Shown here: positions 6,318 through 7,213 of the stretch, piece by piece
How positions within the stretch are numbered: position 1 is the stretch's first letter
Layout: each line of letters starts with the position of its first letter
NCBI GenBank assembly: GCA_027033525.1
Contig: JALVLD010000166.1
Coordinates: forward strand, 1-7,213
DNA: 7,213 bases
Source of the DNA: Candidatus Dojkabacteria bacterium
GTDB taxonomy: Bacteria; Patescibacteriota; Dojkabacteria; GCA-002793355
Direction of reading: 5' to 3'
Program-made: the position numbers and the translations under genes
The notes under the pieces: generated by a model
What the model saw: the letters and a program-made list of their open reading frames with translations, nothing else
The model's database searches: none
Told to the model about the DNA's origin: nothing

Positions 6318-6327
6318 ATTGATACGT

Positions 6328-6400
6328 TCCGCGGTAGCTCAGCTGGTAGAGCAGGCGGCTGTTAACCGCCGGGTCGCAGGTTCGAGTCCTGCCCGCGGAG
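6328..6400 (+). tRNA. trnN: tRNA-Asn (anticodon GTT)
   Basis: A complete 73-base cloverleaf. The acceptor TCCGCGG/CCGCGGA is fully paired; the D arm is GCTC-AGCTGGTA-GAGC; the anticodon stem is GGCGG/CCGCC with loop CTGTTAA and anticodon GTT; the variable loop is GGGTC; the T arm is GCAGG-TTCGAGT-CCTGC; the discriminator is G. CCA is not encoded (CAGTG follows). A T-rich run (TTTCGTTTTT, 6406-6415) just downstream might help termination, but there is no separate hairpin. Confidence 0.97.
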
Positions 6401-6567
6401 CAGTGTTTCGTTTTTAAGAATTTCCAGCTCTCTAAAAGGGAACCTTAACGCATAATTTAGGACATTATTAGCGTATAGGGTTACTACCCAAAAAACAAGA
6501 TACGGCATAAATAAACCTCGAGACTACCGAAGATTTAATTTTGACATCCTACTTCTTTGTCACAGTT
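6401..6567. other. Intergenic stretch, no gene seen
   Basis: Between tRNA-Asn and the HAD pseudogene promoter I find no open frame of note and no recognisable RNA. TTGACA occurs at 6541-6546 but is 24 bases from the TATAAT at 6571, too far for a normal -35. Confidence 0.5.
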
Positions 6568-6581
6568 TGCTATAATAAAAA
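6568..6581 (+). promoter_or_regulatory. Extended -10 promoter of the HAD pseudogene
   Basis: TGC (6568-6570) with a perfect TATAAT (6571-6576) lies five bases (AAAAA) before ATG 6582. The architecture is the same as for endoQ and the cysteine-rich protein gene, so the promoter seems preserved although the gene is broken. Confidence 0.6.
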
Positions 6582-7021
6582 ATGTTTCAAGCTATTATCT
6601 CCGATTTATCCAAGACACTACTTTTCAGGCGAGACGATCCTACGCTAGGACATTTAAACGACTACCACCAACAGCTACTACAAAATGGTGATTACGATTT
6701 CTGAAAATACTTTAAGCTAAATTCTCAACTTATAAAATTCTATAAACAAATCAAAAAGCAAGTACCGATTAATATATTTACGAGTAAATATATTAAGGCA
6801 TTTTTAGCGCAGCAAAATTAAATATACACAAAGCTGGTCCAAAAGCCTATCAACTAATAAGTCACTTGCTTAAAGTTCCACCTACTAACTTAATCTTTAT
6901 TGATGATTTACCTAAAAATATTTCCGCAGCCAAGCAAGTAGGATTAAATACAATTCTATATAAAGATATAAGTGAAGTAATTACAGAATTAACTAAATTA
7001 CTTCAATCTCTTGTCCTTTAA
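6582..7021 (+). pseudogene. HAD-family hydrolase, disrupted
   Basis: HAD enzymes are mostly phosphatases with an Asp nucleophile. Frame 1 from ATG 6582 encodes MFQAIISDLSKTLLF, matching the HAD motif I strand and nucleophile (Asp8), with Ser replacing the usual second Asp. An in-frame TGA at 6702-6704 interrupts YDF*KYF where relatives plausibly have Trp (TGG to TGA). The frame then continues to INIFTS (motif II strand, Thr/Ser) at about 6768-6785. After that the homology resumes in another frame from about 6797: GIFSAAKLNIHKAGPKAYQ (motif III Lys region), then LIFIDDLPKNISAAKQVG (motif IV, Asp-Asp) and a normal end LQSLVL with TAA at 7019-7021. Between FTS and GIFS roughly 15-20 residues usual for the family are missing, so the frame change comes with a deletion. 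It is most likely a recent pseudogene. Recoding is unlikely, because two independent lesions are present. Confidence 0.8.
6769..6796. repeat. 28-base inverted repeat at the HAD pseudogene break
   Basis: TTAATATATTTAC (6769-6781) and GTAAATATATTAA (6784-6796) are perfect 13-bp arms separated by GA. The right arm ends at the base before HAD homology resumes in the shifted frame. A palindrome at the junction suggests that replication slippage or hairpin-templated repair caused the deletion and frameshift. Confidence 0.8.
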
Positions 7022-7107
7022 TTTACATATCAATCACTTACTCAAAGCACACAGGCATGCTTCACATATTCATATGTTACACCTAATCCCCTAAAAAAGT
7101 ATCTATA

Positions 7108-7139
7108 GGGGGGCAGGTTGCCATGGCAACCTGCCCCCC
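7108..7139. repeat. Perfect 32-base palindrome (possible bidirectional terminator or site)
   Basis: The 16-base half GGGGGGCAGGTTGCCA is followed directly by its exact reverse complement, with centre CCATGG and no spacer. The arms stop exactly at the G6/C6 ends. The plus strand has no T-run after it. On the minus strand a run of six Ts comes nine bases beyond the stem, which is too far for a canonical intrinsic terminator. An alternative small hairpin pairs CCCCTA (7088-7093) with TAGGGG (7106-7111), overlapping the left arm. It could be a terminator, a dimeric protein-binding site or a repetitive palindromic element. Confidence 0.75.
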
Positions 7140-7213
7140 ACCCTAATTTAACGCGCCATTCCTACTCCCCTATATGCCCTCCACTCAAACAAAACAAACC
7201 CCCAAAAAATAAA
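7140..7213. other. Right edge, no supported gene
   Basis: The stretch from 7022 to the edge holds no convincing plus-strand gene. On the minus strand a frame enters from the right edge and ends at TAA 7150-7148 after about 21 codons. It could be the C-terminus of a gene beyond the window, with the palindrome just after its stop, but it is too short to call. Confidence 0.3.

Noticed and set aside
6541..6546. TTGACA as the -35 of the HAD pseudogene promoter
   Set aside because: The spacing to TATAAT is 24 bases, well beyond the normal 16-18; the extended -10 alone explains the promoter.
6702..6704. TGA recoded as Trp or Gly (alternative genetic code)
   Set aside because: No other frame in the window contains an internal TGA, the helicase uses TGA as stop, and the same gene has a second independent lesion.
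7148..7213. Open minus-strand frame entering from the right edge
   Set aside because: Only about 21 codons are visible; aromatic-rich and possibly a membrane-protein tail, but too short to support.

Overview
The window looks like part of a small, AT-rich genome of the Candidate Phyla Radiation (Patescibacteria), most like the Microgenomates-type lineages. This is inference from four things: an endonuclease Q gene next to a UvrD-like helicase; start codons with no Shine-Dalgarno sequence, several sitting about five bases after a -10 box; tRNA genes without an encoded CCA; and membrane-anchored or secreted proteins of unknown function. Nothing here fixes the taxon. No protein ORF carries an internal TGA, Trp is encoded by TGG and the helicase ends on TGA, so the standard bacterial code is the simplest reading.

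Left half, minus strand (3804 down to 1): a compact DNA-repair/processing operon, endonuclease Q -> UvrD/Rep-type helicase -> DprA-like protein. Endonuclease Q and the helicase are 3 bases apart. The dprA-like gene begins 25 bases after the helicase stop and runs off the left edge, so only its N-terminal ~243 residues are visible. A damage-specific nickase, a strand-separating motor and a ssDNA-binding/recombination-mediator protein make a coherent set. The dprA 5' end holds an unusual cluster of G/C-run inverted repeats and a possible frameshift site.

Middle and right, plus strand (4000 to 7021): two envelope protein genes alternate with tRNA genes. A minus-strand tRNA-Gln(CTG) lies between the operon and a 401-aa membrane-anchored protein. 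Then come tRNA-Lys(TTT), a 314-aa cysteine-rich secreted protein with a Pro/Thr/Ser linker, a possible PKD-like domain and a C-terminal membrane anchor, then tRNA-Asn(GTT). Last is a HAD-family hydrolase pseudogene, broken by an in-frame TGA and by a deletion/frameshift at a 28-base inverted repeat.

Right end (7022-7213): no supported gene, but a perfect 32-base palindrome at 7108-7139.

The strongest non-gene signal is promoter architecture. (Extended) -10 boxes lie 4-6 bases before the start codons of five transcription units, and 5 bases before the mature 5' end of tRNA-Lys. This suggests leaderless mRNAs and perhaps a leaderless tRNA.
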